From Paraphaeosphaeria minitans (taxonomy: Eukaryota > Ascomycota > Dothideomycetes > Pleosporales > Didymosphaeriaceae), in assembly GCA_015832175.1 (NCBI GenBank), contig WJXW01000005.1, positions 2,604,001 to 2,668,000 of the forward strand: a stretch of DNA of 64,000 nt, written 5' to 3'. The translations under genes were made by a program, and so were the position numbers. Every line of letters begins with the position of its first letter. The first letter of the stretch is position 1. Below the pieces are notes generated by a model that saw only the letters and a list, made by a program, of their open reading frames with translations, did not search any database and had not been told where the DNA came from. Shown piece by piece: positions 20,250 through 33,459 of the stretch.

Positions 20250-23200
20250 ACAAACTCCTACCTCTTCTACAGCTTTAGGTGCCACTAAGATTACTCCTAT
20301 AAAGGATAGCAGTAAGGCGTATAAACCTAATCTCTACTTTAGTAAATAATCTTAAACTAACGTCTAGATTCTCTAGTTAGACCTCTACTTCTTTAACTTA
20401 GACAAACCCCTTAAAGATAAAAAGAAGGTTATCTTCGTAGCGATATATATATAAGGAGATGTAGGGTTATAGATCTATCCTTACCTTAAAAAGTACCTAG
20501 GAATAGACCACAATAATAATAACAACAATTACGTAAATAAGCACGCTAATATAGTTAACATTATTAAAAATTATAACAACTTTAAGAAATACCTTAAACA
20601 ACTCTTTAGGATTACTAATAAGGACTCTATTACAAAAGCAAAGATTTAGACTATAACTTAGAAATAATTAGCAGCTAAGTATATAGCTAAGTTTTGTAGA
20701 TACGCTGTGTAACTTAACTAGGATAATAAATCTCTTTAGAACATGTATAAACAAGGACTTAAACAGAAACTATGTAAGGAACTCCTACGTAGTAGTGCGC
20801 AAATTACTAACCTTAAAGAACTATATAAGGAAACTATTAGAATTAATAGAGAATAGTTTTTACTGTAATAGAAGCTCTACTAAAACCCTAGGGCGATAAG
20901 CTTTAAACAACTAGTAAAAATAATTTATAAGAACCCTGTTAGAATTATCTAAAAGCAACAGCTAAGCAACTACTAGAGATATAAACTAATAGAAGATATC
21001 TAGTTTAACTACTTAGGTAAAGGAAAAGGAGGAAAGATAGGCCCTAAGCAGCCTAACAAACTCGTCTCTAATAGAAGTTAATAACTAATAACTAAGACCC
21101 GTAAATGCTTTATATGTGGCAAACTAGACTATATAGCTAGGAACTGTAGATTAAAGAACAAAGTCTATTAAACTAAGTTAAATGTACTAACTATTAAGGA
21201 CTAAAAACCTAATAAGGAATAGGAAGTTATTATAACGCTATTTAGTTACTAATGCGTTACGCTAGAATAAAGTAAGTAATTAGATTTACCTAACTTACGA
21301 CTATACGAAGATCTAGAAAATAACTCTAATGTATACTACAACGCAGAAAACATAGAAGAGATACTAAGATCTCCTACTCCTTACCTATAAAGTAGGTAGG
21401 AAGAAGACAACCCTATATCACCTAAGTACAAACTAAATGTTTAGGACTACATAGAACCCTACTAGGCACTAAAAGGAATACAACTCTACAAAAATAAGAA
21501 GTTAGACTACGTACTAAAGTACTACCTAGACCACTAAAATCCTACACACTAATTCTATATGTAAACACATTACGAAGAACTAACATGCGCATAACATAAG
21601 GTGGAGAAAAAGGAGAATAAGAAATAACCTAGGAGGAAACTGCGCTGTAGATAGATATAGACAGACTACCCTATCGCAGCTTACAATAAACACCTCTAGA
21701 ATAAATAATAAGTAAAATACTTTCCTTACCTTACGCTAAAAGGTAATAAATACTATAATATGCTTATTAATAGAAACTGTATGTAACTATACTAGTACAC
21801 GTGTCTAAACTAAAACTGCGAATACTACTATACAGCTAAGTATTTAGACAGCTTTGTAAACTGCCCTACGTAAGAAGTAACAATAAAGCTACTAATTTAA
21901 CTAGTATATAGAAATAGTAAAGACTGCAGGAGGAAAAACAGAAGAACATCCTTGCAGGAAGAAGAAGAAGACAATCTATACAAACTATATACTTAAGAAT
22001 AATAATAGAAGCGGATACTTAGAAACGCATACTAGGCACTAGAACTTAACTACAACCTACACAAACAGATGTCTTTTTTAGGCCTAAACTTAAATAAGAA
22101 AACGCCTTTATTAAATTAAATGCTATAGTAAGCACAGCATTAGTTAAGCTACTAGTACAGCTTAAAGGAATATAGGCTTAAGCTCTTATAGACTTAGGAG
22201 TAGGAAAGAATTTTATATCTTATTAGATAGCAAGACAAGTAGAACTTATAATATTAGAGAAAGAAGTACCCTACATTATCTATATCGCGAATAGATCCCT
22301 AATGCCTAAGACACCTTAAATATACTAGAAGGTTACTACTACGATAACAGTCTAAGGATATAGAGAGGAACTTACCTTAGATATCTTACTAGGATCTAAG
22401 TATAAGTTAGTCTTAGGATTACCTTAGTTAACAATACATAACTTACAGATTAACTAGGGTACAAAGAAAATATTATTTAAACGCTACAATTGTGTATTAT
22501 AAGTAAAGCCTACGCATTAACTAAAAATAATAATAGATAAGAGAGTTATTAACAATATAAAACTGCGATAGACAGTTAAAAAACGGAAGCACACCTTAGT
22601 AGACGCTAGTAGGAACTACTAGGTTAAGAAGCGTAAGAAGGAGGATAATAGCACACCCCTCACCTTACTAAGAGAGTACAGGAAATAGACACACATATTT
22701 ATAGAAAAGGAAGGAAAAGCAAACCTACTAGAATATTAACCCTAGGATCTTATAATAGACCTAGAAGAAGGGAAGACGCTACCCTTTAGACTACTATATA
22801 GTAAGACAGGAGAAGAACTCCTTAAGGAACGTGATTTCATTAAAATAAATCTTAAGAAAGGATATATACAACTATTAAAGTTACTAGCAGTAAGCCTTTT
22901 TATATTTGTTAAGAAAAAGAATAGATTAGACAGACTATGCGTTAACTACTAATAACTTAACAACATAATAATAAAGAACTAATATCTACTACTAAACATT
23001 GCAGAGTTATGAGATTAACTATCTTAAGCTAAGATATTCACAATAATAGATCTAAGAGACAGTTACTACCTTATACGAATTAAGAAAGGTGAAGAATAGA
23101 AAACAGCGTTTTAATTACACTATAAACTATTTAAGTATAAAGTTATACTATTTAGACTTATAAACGCACTAGTAGCTTTTATAGCACTTATTAACAACGT

Positions 23201-25560
23201 ACTCTATAAACATCTAGACATATTTATTATCGCGTATATAGATAATATCCTCGTCTTTTCTAAAAACAAATTAGACCACACTAAGTATATATAGATAGTA
23301 CTAGAAGTACTAGACAAAGTATGCCTTCGCATTAAACTTAAGAAATGTAAGTTTAACGTTAAACAACTTAAATTCCTAGGACACATTATTACTATAGAAA
23401 GAATTAAGATAGCACTAAGTAAAGTTAAATGCATTAAGAACTAGCTAATACTAAAGATAGCCAAGAATATCTAAGAATTCTTAGGATTCTATAAATTCAA
23501 CTAACAATTCATCTAAAATTACACAAAGGTTATAATACCTTTAATAAATTTTATAAAGAAGGACGCACCCTTTAAATAGACAGATAAGTGTAGAATGTTA
23601 TTCTAACTCCTTAAAACAGTATATACTATAGAACCTATCCTTATTTATTTTAGAAGCGATAAACCACTGCGCTTTAAAACAGACGCTAGCGATCTTACGC
23701 TAGGCGCCTACGCTAAATAAGAACGTAACAGCAAATAGCACCTAATTACCTATTACTTATGCAAATTTAATAACGCTAAAACACAATACAACATACACAA
23801 TAAGGAACTCTACGCTATTATTAAAGCCTTAAAGCACTAGAGGATTTATACACTTAGTTACTTAACGCTAGAAATCTACATAGATTACAAAAGCCTTCTA
23901 AAGTTCACAACAATAAAAGAACTTACGCTATAATAACAAAGATAGTTATAGACTACTAGGCAGTACAAGTTCAAAATTATCTATATAGCTAGAAAAGAAA
24001 ATAGCAGAGCAGACGCTTTTAGCTAACAAAGTAATCTAGCAAGAGAAAAGGTAAAAACCTTCTCTACAATCCTTTGCAAAGCTAAAGATAGATCTCTAGA
24101 GCTAACAGCAGAACTAAATTAACTTTTAGTAATTAACTAAGAAGTTCCAGAACATCTACAGACTAAGATTATCTAATAATACCACGATAACCCTATATAC
24201 GGACACCTAGGCATTACAAAGACAATAGAACTTATCTAAAGAAATTACACCTTTAAAGGAATTAAGGAAGCTGTAATAACTTACATCTATAAATGTATAG
24301 AATACTAAAGAAATAAACACAGTATATATCTCAAATATAGAGAGATATAAGTAATTAGAATACTAACAGCACTATAGGAAGACATTATTATAGATTTTGT
24401 TACAGGAATTCTAAACTCTAAGGATCTAATAATAGGAATTAAATACAACAGTATACTAGTAATAGTCTACTAACTAACTAAGTATGTTAAGCTTATTCTA
24501 TGCCTTAAAAGAATAATAGTAAAAGAACTTGCTTTTCTTATTCTAGACTAACTAGTTAGACACCACAGAATCCCAAAAACAATTATTAGCGACAGAGATA
24601 AGCTCTTCACGTTAAATTATTAGACAACGCTTATAGCACTGCTTAGAACAAAATAAAAACTATTAACAGCTTACTATCTACAAACAGACGGACAGACAGA
24701 ACGTACGAACTAAACTATAGAAACGTACCTACGCATCTACTACAATAGTTAGAAGAATAACTAGGTTTTATTACTACCTATAGCATAGTTAGCCTATAAT
24801 AACAAAGTATTAGCAGTATTAGAACATACACTATTCTATGCAAACTATAGAAGACACCTACATCTTTTTAACTAACAATTTCCTACAATAATTAAAGCAA
24901 AAGAAGCTATAGATATAGCAGAAAATATAAAGAAAATATACTAACAACTCTAAAAGAATCTTAAGAAAGCTTAGTAGCAATTAATTTTATACTAAAACTA
25001 AAAATAAAAAATAGCACTTTAGCTAAAGAAGGGGGATAAAGCATATCTACTTATAAAGAACCTTTAAACTTAGAAGAAAAAACATAAGAAACTAGATCAC
25101 ATTAAAGTTAGACTATTTTATATTTCTAAGCAAATATCACTAGTAAACTATAAGTTAGAACTACCGCTAGATGCAAAGATACATCTAGTATTCTATGTAT
25201 CACTACTAGAACTAGTAGACCCTAATACACTAGTTGAAACCACCTTCTACTACTAGACTAAGGAAGAAAATGAATTTAAGGTTAAAAGAATTCTAGAATA
25301 TAATTAGCATAACAACATGTACCTTATTAAATAGAAAGGTTACCCACATAGCGAAAACACCTAGGAACTAAAAAACAATTTAGGAAACTGTTAGCAAAAG
25401 ATTAAAGAATTCTACTAGAAACACAAACATACCTAGGAGGATTACAGTACTAACGCTATAGTGTCTACTATATTAAGCGTTAACCACATCACTATAGAGT
25501 AACTAACAGTTGCTGCAGCAGTAGGACAATTAACAGTATCTGTATTTACGTCTTTACTAT
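20250..25560 (+). pseudogene. gag-pol relic of Gypsy A copy 1
   Basis: Gag ends in a CCHC knuckle at about 21100-21155 (CFICGKLDYIARNC, with the zinc His changed to Tyr). The reverse transcriptase contains AYIDNILVFSK at about 23233-23265, the catalytic YIDD with its second Asp changed to Asn by RIP. RNase H opens at about 23680 (TDASDLTLGAYA). The integrase has an H-x3-H region near 24180-24215, DFVTG (24391) and QTDGQTERTN (24682-24710). A C-terminal chromodomain lies at about 25274-25380 (FKVKRILEYN, then KGYP), which places it among the chromoviruses, whose chromodomain can direct integration to heterochromatin. The frame is interrupted by numerous TAG and TAA codons where Gln or Trp is expected. 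No autonomous activity is possible. Confidence 0.85.
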
Positions 25561-26022
25561 CTGTAGTTATTTCTATAGCTAGACATAACGTCTTCTTATA
25601 AGCACGCTCTTTAGCCTAAGCTAGTATCTTCTTATTTTGTAACAACCGCACTATTAGGAGAGATAACACCTTCTTATCCTCCTTAACTTTCTTTTTATAC
25701 TCCTTATAAGTCTTATCTAGCAACAACTAGCTTATGTTCACACATAAACAACCTAAGCGAACATATTTAGAACACTTTAAACCTAAACCTAGTATAACGT
25801 AGTAAACAGAACCTTTAAAACTATAATTAATGCAAAGGCTCTTTGCGATAATATTAGCTTCTTAGATCTTATAATATAATTAATGTTTTCAAACAGTAGA
25901 GTCGCTAGGCATAATGCTAATAGACATACTTATAGTAAGCAGGGTTAGCAGAACAGCTTACGTAATAATAGCTAAGGTCTAAACATGTAATTTAGAATAA
26001 ATCTATAAAAGAGAGGGGATAA

Positions 26023-26452
26023 TATTAGGATCTAAAATCTATATAATAGCAGGAAGCTAGTTTTATACCTAGCGGGCGCGTAGTAAGGATTAAGCGGGGA
26101 TTTAATACTAGCTACGCCTTAAATAAAGGAGTTACGTGACTACTCTCTATAGAGCGCTTAATTGCTCTATGCAAAGCATAACACACATAACCGCTCTATA
26201 TAGAGCGCTCTCTACAGAGCGCTCCCCACAAAGTGGACTTTACTTAGTATATAGGAACGCAAGGATAGACTCTCTATACTTATATTTAATCTGTTTATTA
26301 ATCTATTATTTAGATTCTAGCAGACTAAATTGTTAACTTATTACACTTCGCAAGATACTATTATATTAATAAGACTTTCTACCTTCCGTAAGTACTCCTG
26401 CCTAAGAACCAACCTTAACCCTTTAGGACTAGCTACCCTCTTGGATTTAACA
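26023..26452 (+). repeat. 3' LTR of Gypsy A copy 1
   Basis: 430 bp, exactly as long as the 5' LTR and differing by transition-type substitutions. It contains a chance open frame at 26136-26336 that is not a gene. Confidence 0.9.
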
Positions 26453-26457
26453 ATATC

Positions 26458-27400
26458 TTACTTATAATACTAAGTACCTATCCTTATCTTACGCTCTTAT
26501 ATAGTAAATAGAACCTCTTAGTCTTAAACTATATAAAACTATATTCTATAAAACTAGCACTAGAGTGTTACAATAATACTATACTACTCTCTAGTATAGT
26601 GTTAGCTATAGTACTGTTGCCCTCTTTATATTTAACTATATTTAGTAGTCTCTCTACCTTTTCTCTAAATAACTATAGGTCCTATATGTGCTTTGTCCTC
26701 TATACCTATAATACTATTTTCTAATTACGTAGACACTTAGCTATACCTATAGTAACTACTTAGCTTATTATCTCTTCTTTAATAGTAGCGCCTACTTTTA
26801 GTAGATTTTTTATAAATATATAGTAATAAACCTTTTCTCTATTATCTTCTAATAACTCCGCCTTCTCTATATATTATGTATATAGCATAACTTCTATTAT
26901 TATGTTTACTAGCTAACGCTTTAGCTTTTAATTTCTATCCTTTACTAAACGGCTAGTCGCTTTCAACGTGCGATTTTCTTTTAGAGGCGCTTTTAGGGCC
27001 TCTACTTAAGTGTCTTCCTCCTTACCTAACTCTTCTTTACTATTACTTTAGCGCGCTTAGTCCCTATAGATAAAGTGTAAGAAGTAAAAAAATTCTTTCT
27101 TTTCTATTTATTTATATATCTATTATACTACAGACTTAGGTAAGCTGCATAGAAATACCTTAGTAGGAGGACCTCTTCTCTATAGAACTAAACACTACAT
27201 AGGCTTCTAATTATAAACTTGTTTATATACGTCTTGTATAAGGGAGAGAATTAGACTACTATTATTCTAAAGAACCTTAGCTAATAAGATTAAAGAATAG
27301 TAGGCTATAGTGTAATATAGTGTTTATATAATCTAGGATAATAAATGTTACCTAGTGTTTCTTATCTCCCCTTAGCACTAAAGTTTAGCTAACTTATTTT
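26458..27400. repeat. Old RIP-mutated repeat DNA (continuation of 19079-19786)
   Basis: Degraded AT-rich DNA. The minus strand between about 27060 and 26600 gives a Lys/Arg-rich relic reminiscent of the basic tail of a DNA transposase, but too degraded to assign. No intact gene. Confidence 0.4.
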
Positions 27401-30400
27401 AACTACAGGCATAAATTGAAATTAATTACACTACTACTAACTATAGAGACTCCTAAACACATTTACTATAATAAAACCTATTACTCTATTACCTACGTAC
27501 TACATAGATATATAATACTCCTAAGTAAGGTGTTTCCTATTTTAATAAGGAATACAGATAAAAGATAACTAGTAAAGAGAGGCGTGTTATCTAAAAATGT
27601 GTTAATAAGCTTAGGAACCTTTACCTACTACTATAAGAGAAATATAAAGAATTTATAGTTCCTAACACTTTAGTACTAGCCTTCCCTAGCCTACGTATTA
27701 TCCCTAATAGTTATTACTATTATTAATATACCTATATTACTACTAGGATTTCTACAAGGCATAACATGCAAGGACACCTATACTAGGAATATAAACTCTA
27801 TATTTTAAATATAGCTAAAGAAAGAAGGTAGCTTTAGTATAGTAAGTAAGTAAAGGGCGTAAATTACTAATAGTTTTTCCCCTCTATACTACTTCTATTT
27901 TAAAACCTTTGTCTTACTTATAATTTATAGTTAAACTATCTATAAACTTATATAGCTCTAAAGCCACTACTAATAGTGTTAAAAACCTAACTAAACCTAG
28001 CGCAGTCCTTATACTTATTTCTACCTCTACTAGCAGTAAATTTGTAGATTAGCTCTAGGAAGCGTTATAATAGGCTAAGAAAGTAAAGTAGGAGTAGTTA
28101 GTAGCTATACCTAGCACACCCTCTATCTCTATAAATCTTTAGATTACCTATATAGGTGTCCTATAAGTGTTTAGCAACACGTCTATATAGGCAGAGGCTT
28201 TATAATATATAGCTGTACTAACTACTCTAAGTAATCTAAAGCTGTATTATCTCTATGTAACTATAAAGAGTATGGCTAGAACTTAGTAGAATGTTACTAG
28301 TAAAGCCTCCTACTATGCCTGTATAAGAGTAATATAGAAATACAAGACTAATGTTCTTCTTACTTTACTAGAGCTATACTAAAACTTTTACCTCTACTAC
28401 GTAGGACTACTCTAGAAGATATCTGTCTTCTACTACTACATATTAGTTAACAATATAAAGAAGCTACTAACACTTTATTTGTAGTCTTACTAGGAGCAGA
28501 CCTAGTAGGATATTATAGAGTACTTAGATTTAATAGATAATATCCTAGAAGTCTAAGAGCACTACACTAGAACTTATTTTATATTATTTAAAGAGTACTA
28601 CTATTACTTTTAGCTATCCTTTATTAAATAAACTAGTTAAACTAAGCATTTTAAACTTACCCTACTAACACCTATAGCGTTCCTAACACTCTCCTATAAT
28701 AGAAAGGGTTTTTAAGAGGCGTACAACTTCGCAATAGATATATTAGCTATAAAGAAGTTCTACTATTCCCTAGGCCTTTAGAAACTACAGGACAATATTA
28801 TCTATTTAAATAACGTCTAGCCCTAAGCTACTATAAATAGTATATAGACTACTATTTTACTTAATAAGACTTCCTTTCTTATTACTAAGTAAGATAGTAA
28901 CATATCTATAAAGGCAAAGAACTATAATCTTATAGACACGTTTAAGGCGTAGGTATATAACTACCTTACTACAAAGTATCCTATAAGTATAAGCTAGCTT
29001 ATAAACACAGTATAGTTTATTAGTAAGTTCTAATATAGTAAGAACCTAGATGCCTTCGTGCACTAGAATAGAGATATAGTTACTATGCGTAATATAAGAA
29101 TAACCCTAGCCTTATTTATAATAATAGCTAGGAATAAGTATAAGGAGACCTTAAAGATCCTATACTAGCTAACCTTTATATCTACTTATTTAGACCTTCT
29201 AAATATTCTATAGAAACTTCTAGTGGAGAAACTAAAAAATATCACACTAAGGTTCTTTATATTTAGCCCTAATAATAGTAACCTTATATATACAGCTAAC
29301 TTCGTTGTTAAAAACCTAATAAAGGGGGTAGGTTAAGAAAGTTTTTTAACTATCCCCCTTATAAACTTATATAACTTCACCTAGGTACAGTAATACTATA
29401 ACTTAGTATAGAAATTTCTAAAGTATCTTCTTTGCCTAATTTACTTTACTAGCAGCTAACCTAGCTATAGAATAGAAGTGCTTAGCGTTTAACTTAAGAA
29501 TAGTTATATTATAGGTATGCGCAATATCTTCCTATATAATAGTTTTATTATAGTAGTTCTATAATACTATAAAGGGTACAACTGCGACAAGACTGTAAAG
29601 ACTATATATAGATTCCTCCTAGCAGAGGTGGGCAGTCTCTTAGTGTAGTACATTTAGCTAGTCTAACTATTCTATCTAGTTGTCTAAGGACAAATAGGAA
29701 TAGACTTTTATAACTACTATTATAAGTAGGCGCAAAGTATGCTCCTATAGCTAAATATAGTAGAAAAACAACACACTATATTATATATCTTTAGTTTAGC
29801 TATCTAGAGTGCTAGTCTTTGTTAGATTAGGTAGGAGATTAATATTAGCACCTTACGTTACCTTATAATTACTTTTACCTACTAGTTTACTAGCTCTAAG
29901 ATACTTATTCAGAAACTTACTAAAGAGGATATAAATAATATTATAAACAAGATAGAGGCTAAAACACAAGAAATATAGGCTAGGCACCTACCTAAAATAG
30001 CCTACGCAGTATACGCACTTAATATATTAAAAATATTTGCCTACTTATTTAATAATGCAGAGGCACACTTTAAGATGTTATAAAAATAGTATTACACTAT
30101 TTATTTTAGCTTAGTAGAAGTATAGCTAAGTCTTAACTATTATAAGAGCATTATAGCTACCACTTAATAGTAGAATACTAAGAGAAGTAATATTAATCTC
30201 CTATAACTATTATAAGAGAACTTTAGATACAACGCCTAATTTAGAGGTATATAGAAGGCCGCCCTATTAGCTATCCTTATAGGCGAAAGTGTAGTAGTGT
30301 ATATTATAAGCACTAGAGCTAGTAAAAGTCTCCTCTTTATGCTACTAGCCTACTATCTAGGCTATAGACAGAGTTTTATAATAGTGCTACTTACAGCCTT

Positions 30401-32640
30401 ACGTATAGATATACTTTAACACTATACAACCCTACGCATACGTGCTATAGTGTGGAAGTAGGGCTTATATAATAAGTAGGCGGCTATTATACTTATAACT
30501 CTAGAGAATATAGCTAGTAATAGTTTCTAGACTTACGTATATAGGCAGAAGTTATTAGGTGTACTAGAGTAAATAGTAGTAGACAAATTTTACTATATTA
30601 TTCTCCCTAATATAGCATACCGCCCTTATCTCTATAACCTATATTAGTTAACATAGTATAAAGTCCCTCTAACTTTACTTACTATAACTCTACCTCTAGA
30701 CAATTAGCACTAAGCGTTTTAATTACTAGGCCTCCTTATAGATATAAACCCTTATAGGGAATCTACACCTTATAGTAATGTCTAATATAAGGTCTACAGC
30801 GTTCTACTCTTAATAAGCACTATAATAATAGATATAGTAGAGTATATATAACAGGCTCTATAAAAATTTAAAAAGGTTCTTATTTATATTAACCTTATTT
30901 TAATAGTAGATACCCTAGTCTAGGGCCTAGACTACTTAAGATACCACAGCTAAATAAAAGAGGGCAAGAAGGGAATAAGCTTAGACCTATTCCTATAATA
31001 ATTAGAAGGCGCTCTAATTGTGACTAGTGTATTAATAGAAGGCCTCTATATCTTAGACATCTAGGCAGTTATTAGGTTTACTCTACTAGCTAGTCTAATT
31101 AGCTTTATATAAGAATTTAGCAGGATTGCCTAGGACTAGAAATCTAGCACTACACGCCTAGTGCTTAGCAAGTAAGTCCTAAATACACACTTTAATAAAG
31201 CTAGTTAGGATGCTTAGCTAGCTATACTAGCCTATATATAGGACTCTACCTACTAACTAGTCTACTATTACAGCATTATTAATCGTTATCTTAATAGTAA
31301 TAAGATAAGAAAGATATATAAAGTATCTAAGTAGGCTTATAATATATGCTTAGACTTAATTTACTCCCTATTTAATTTACCCTATATATAAAGTTTATTA
31401 ATTACACTAGGAAGACTCTAAGGTGTAGTAAGGGGGCTACTATAAAAGGTGCCTTTAATGCCTATTTAGGCTAGGTATAATGTAAACTCCTTACTAGCCT
31501 ATATAATAAGTACCTAGAGTAGTAACTATTATATTCTATTATCTAGAAAACGCCTACTATCTCTAACACCTAGTTAATTAACTAGGCTAGCTAGCCTATA
31601 GACAGATCTAGGTCTCCTCCTAATATATGTAGGAACCACGTTAGGTTCCCCTACTAAATATTTATTTACCCCTAGTTAGTTTTTCTCTAGCTTCCTAGTT
31701 ACTATACTAATTATATACACAGTAAACCTATATTAGAAGGCACTAGCTACGCCTTTTAGAGTAGCCTACTAAAAGAGGGAGCTGGACTTCTTTTAATATA
31801 GGATAGAAGAGGCTAGGAAGAGAAGAGGTAGGATTTTTAGGGAAGAGATACTAGCTTATTTTAAATACTAGAGACTTTACTGTGTAGCTTATTTTATTAA
31901 ATAGAAGCCCTTTAACTATAGCTAGGATTAATGTGCTATTATTACTAGACAAAAGATAACCTACTTAGGGAACACTGTTATATCCTATTACGTTTAAATA
32001 GGAAACAAATAGGGTAAAGGCAACTGCTAGGCCTACCTTCTTCTAGTAAATTACTGCCCTAGGTGGCTTATACTAGAATCTAACTAGGTTAAATAGGACT
32101 ATTAAAAGACGCTTTATATATTAATAAATTTACTATTTAAGATACGTAGGCAATCCTATAGAGTAAGTGCCTAAAGGCGAAAGAGCTGTAAAGTTATAAC
32201 ATTAAAGTAATTAAGGGTAAGAACTAGGATTCTAAAAGTACTAATATATTCTAGTAACACTTTATTAGTGTTATTAATTTTAGTAACAACTATAAGGCGG
32301 GAAGGATTATTCTTAGCCTTAACTAGCTAACGCGAACCTACTATATATCTAAGCGCTATATAGAGTTATAGTAGGACTACTCTAGCTAGGGAGCTAGTAG
32401 AACTCCTTCTACAATACTAATTTAAATGTAATATAGACATAATAATAGAAGGTTTAAAGTAGGTAACGTATACTATAGGACTAAAGGAAATATAAGAATC
32501 TATATCTATTATATAGGGCATAAGTAAGGTAAATTAGGGGGAGAGGCTATCTTATAAATATATTAGGGTTTAAAATAAAATTGAAAAGCGTTAGGTATAC
32601 GTCTAGAGTAAGTAGAAGTGTATTTATAACCCCTAGTAAT
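27400..32640 (+). pseudogene. Second RecQ-like helicase relic, with an OrsD-like zinc-finger N-terminus
   Basis: Plus-strand relic of a second, distinct large helicase ORF. Near 27660-27790 a P-x-L...Y...C-type segment with MQGHLY resembles the C2H2-like finger region (DUF3505/OrsD type) often found at the N-terminus of fungal RecQ-like repeat proteins. Walker A region: about 30270-30340 (ISTRASKSLLFMLLAYY). A DECH-box remnant with following PNIAYRPYLYNL lies at about 30575-30640, LTLLTITLP at about 30670-30700, and a ViH/QESGR-like segment at about 31020-31160. A tail with Cys and His lies to about 32000. Stops occur throughout. It differs clearly from the copy at 13690-18420, and no terminal repeats were found, so its ends are approximate. 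Confidence 0.6.
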
Positions 32641-33003
32641 AGTAATTAAATACGTTACAAAAGAAAGTAATACTAAGCTAGAAAAACTACTCTTAAGGTG
32701 TAAATATATTTACTAGGCTTAGCTATAGTAAGTAAGCTAGTATAAGCTTAGTGTTACTTTTACCCTTATTATCCCTACTATTTTTACCCTTCTTGCCCTT
32801 ACCCTTGCCTTTACCTTCTTTATCTTCTTTACCTTTCTTACCCTTTTTACCCTCCTTACTCTCCTCTTTACTATTAGCGGCCTCCTCTATCTATATAGGT
32901 AGCGTAGGTGTAACTGCCTTAATAAGCAGCGTATTCTTATTACTAATAAGCTTACTTACTAACCTATCTATACCTAACTACACACTTAGCCTCTAGCTTA
33001 TCT
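32641..33003. repeat. Repeat DNA left of Gypsy B, with a pyrimidine-rich tract
   Basis: 32755-32880 is almost all C and T on the plus strand. The 81-residue open frame there (32751-32996) is a low-complexity Leu/Pro artefact; the minus strand of the tract reads as a Lys/Gly-rich relic. The sequence is interrupted at 33004-33007 by Gypsy B. Confidence 0.45.
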
Positions 33004-33007
33004 AGTA

Positions 33008-33200
33008 TGTGATGGGCTGGGGCATAGCCCTAGCCTTTAGAAGGATCTTAAGGAAAGGAACTGCCCTAAAAGAAGTGGACCTACTAAGGAAAACTCTTCT
33101 TATAAGCGGCACACCCCCCTATAGAGACTTAATACCTAGAATTTATCCTTTACATTTAGCACTTACAGTTCTGTTTATTCTCTAAGGCTAGCCTATAATA
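33008..33200 (+). repeat. 5' LTR of Gypsy B
   Basis: 193 bp. Shares CATAGCCCTAGCCTTTAG and CACCCCCCTATAGAGAC with the 3' LTR at 39954. Confidence 0.85.
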
Positions 33201-33459
33201 TTAAATTCTAGGTCTTCTAGAAAAGAGTTATTTAAAGGAACAAAGAAACGTAATAGAGTCTAGAATAACCTACTAATAGATGCCTCTAATATTACTAAGT
33301 TAGTTAAACAACTATAGAACTTAATTACCACTAGAGATAAAAACTACTCTGCTATATAAATACTATAACTCTAGAATAAAGAGCTACGCGAGCTCTTTAT
33401 GCGCTAATAGGCCTACACTAGCACTGCCCTAGACCTATCTACCTCTACTATAGGGGGCG

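Larger units (their letters stand above)
19792..26452 (+). mobile_element. Gypsy A copy 1: chromodomain Ty3/Gypsy LTR retrotransposon, complete but RIP-inactivated
   Basis: 6661 bp with a perfect 5-bp target-site duplication ATATC (19787-19791 and 26453-26457). Both LTRs are 430 bp (19792-20221 and 26023-26452), opening TGTTAGGATC or its RIP form TATTAGGATC and ending in TTTAACA. A polypurine tract (GAGAGGGGATAA) ends at 26022. Gag-pol reads on the plus strand. It is inserted in older repeat DNA. Confidence 0.92.

Noticed and set aside
23204..23434. Minus-strand open frame, and its counterpart at 51554-51751
   Set aside because: Antisense shadows of the reverse transcriptase region of Gypsy A copies 1 and 2.
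26136..26336. 66-residue plus-strand open frame
   Set aside because: Lies inside the 3' LTR of Gypsy A copy 1; composed of LTR short repeats.
32751..32996. 81-residue Leu/Pro/Ser-rich open frame that looks like a membrane protein
   Set aside because: Produced by a pyrimidine-rich tract; low complexity, no start context, and surrounded by RIP'd repeat DNA.
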